Shown here: in pieces, positions 5,791 through 5,890 of the stretch
How positions within the stretch are numbered: position 1 is the first letter of the stretch
How the letters are laid out: the number at the start of each line of letters is the position of its first letter
Assembly: GCA_934086355.1 (NCBI GenBank)
Contig: CAKOID010000040.1
Coordinates: 1-5,890 of the forward strand
Direction of reading: 5' to 3'
DNA: 5,890 nucleotides
From: an uncultured Bacilli bacterium
GTDB taxonomy: Bacteria; Bacillota_I; Bacilli_A; RF39; UBA660
Notes under the pieces: model-generated
The model's database searches: none
What the model was told of the DNA's origin: nothing
What the model saw: the letters and a program-made list of their open reading frames with translations, nothing else
Translations under genes and position numbers: made by a program

Positions 5791-5819
5791 ATTATAATAA
5801 ATATTTAATATCATTTGAA
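5791..5819 (-). promoter_or_regulatory. Promoter of the surface-protein gene
   Basis: TTCAAA (5819-5814, four of six matches to TTGACA) and a perfect TATAAT (5796-5791) are separated by 17 bases on the minus strand. Transcription would start near 5784, giving a leader of about 25 bases that carries the AAGGAAGTGA ribosome site. This is the best-formed sigma-A-type promoter in the window. The remaining bases up to the right edge hold no gene or clear site, only A/T-rich sequence. Confidence 0.5.
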
Positions 5820-5890
5820 CGTGCCTATAGTACTTATATTAAAACATATTTAAATCAAATAATTTGTCATTTTTTAATACACAAAAAAGA

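Noticed and set aside
5828..5835. TAGTACTT repeated from the terminator arm at 4170-4177
   Set aside because: A single 8-base match in A/T-rich DNA without a partner arm nearby is expected by chance.
5883..5888. T-run on the minus strand at the right edge as the tail of an upstream terminator
   Set aside because: The stem that would have to precede it lies outside the window, so it cannot be judged; similar runs are frequent here.
1..5890. tRNA, rRNA, CRISPR array, insertion sequence or riboswitch
   Set aside because: Gaps between genes are under 135 bases and almost pure A/T; I see no cloverleaf, spaced repeats, transposase or conserved aptamer pattern.

Overview
The window is a compact, strongly AT-rich stretch (about a quarter G+C by eye). 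Five protein genes lie on the minus strand and nothing convincing is coded on the plus strand. Consensus Shine-Dalgarno sequences, TATAAT boxes, lipobox signal peptides, a GH25 wall hydrolase and a Firmicutes-type SufB point to a walled, low-GC Gram-positive bacterium. The surface protein at the right belongs to a style I associate with uncultured gut Bacilli/Clostridia or RF39-like lineages; that placement is inference. Tryptophan is encoded by TGG in every codon I checked and no gene is interrupted by TGA, so this is not a Mycoplasma-type code.

In the direction of transcription (right to left), the first gene is a 527-aa exported beta-rich surface protein (5759-4176). It has its own promoter (TTCAAA-17-TATAAT) and ends in a stem-loop/T-run terminator that overlaps its stop codon. 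After a 49-base gap comes an operon-like run of four genes: sufB (4126-2819), a small shikimate-kinase-like P-loop protein (2831-2307, overlapping sufB by 13 bases), a GH25 muramidase lipoprotein (2297-1122, 9 bases after the previous stop), and a cysteine synthase family enzyme (1075-128, 46 bases later). A second stem-loop terminator follows (about 90-117). The leftmost bases look like the promoter, leader and ribosome binding site of another minus-strand gene that starts just outside the window.

The clearest functional thread is sulfur. The cysteine synthase family enzyme would supply cysteine, the usual sulfur source for Fe-S assembly, and SufB is the Fe-S scaffold. The other Suf partners (SufC, SufD, SufS, SufU) are absent from the window, and the two middle genes have no obvious link to sulfur. 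I do not see a clearly new biological system. The points most worth a second look are the unusual sufB operon, the P-loop protein with a degenerate Walker A motif, the repeated terminator-next-to-promoter arrangement with very short leaders, and three genes whose longest reading frame starts at a GTG that is really part of the Shine-Dalgarno sequence.
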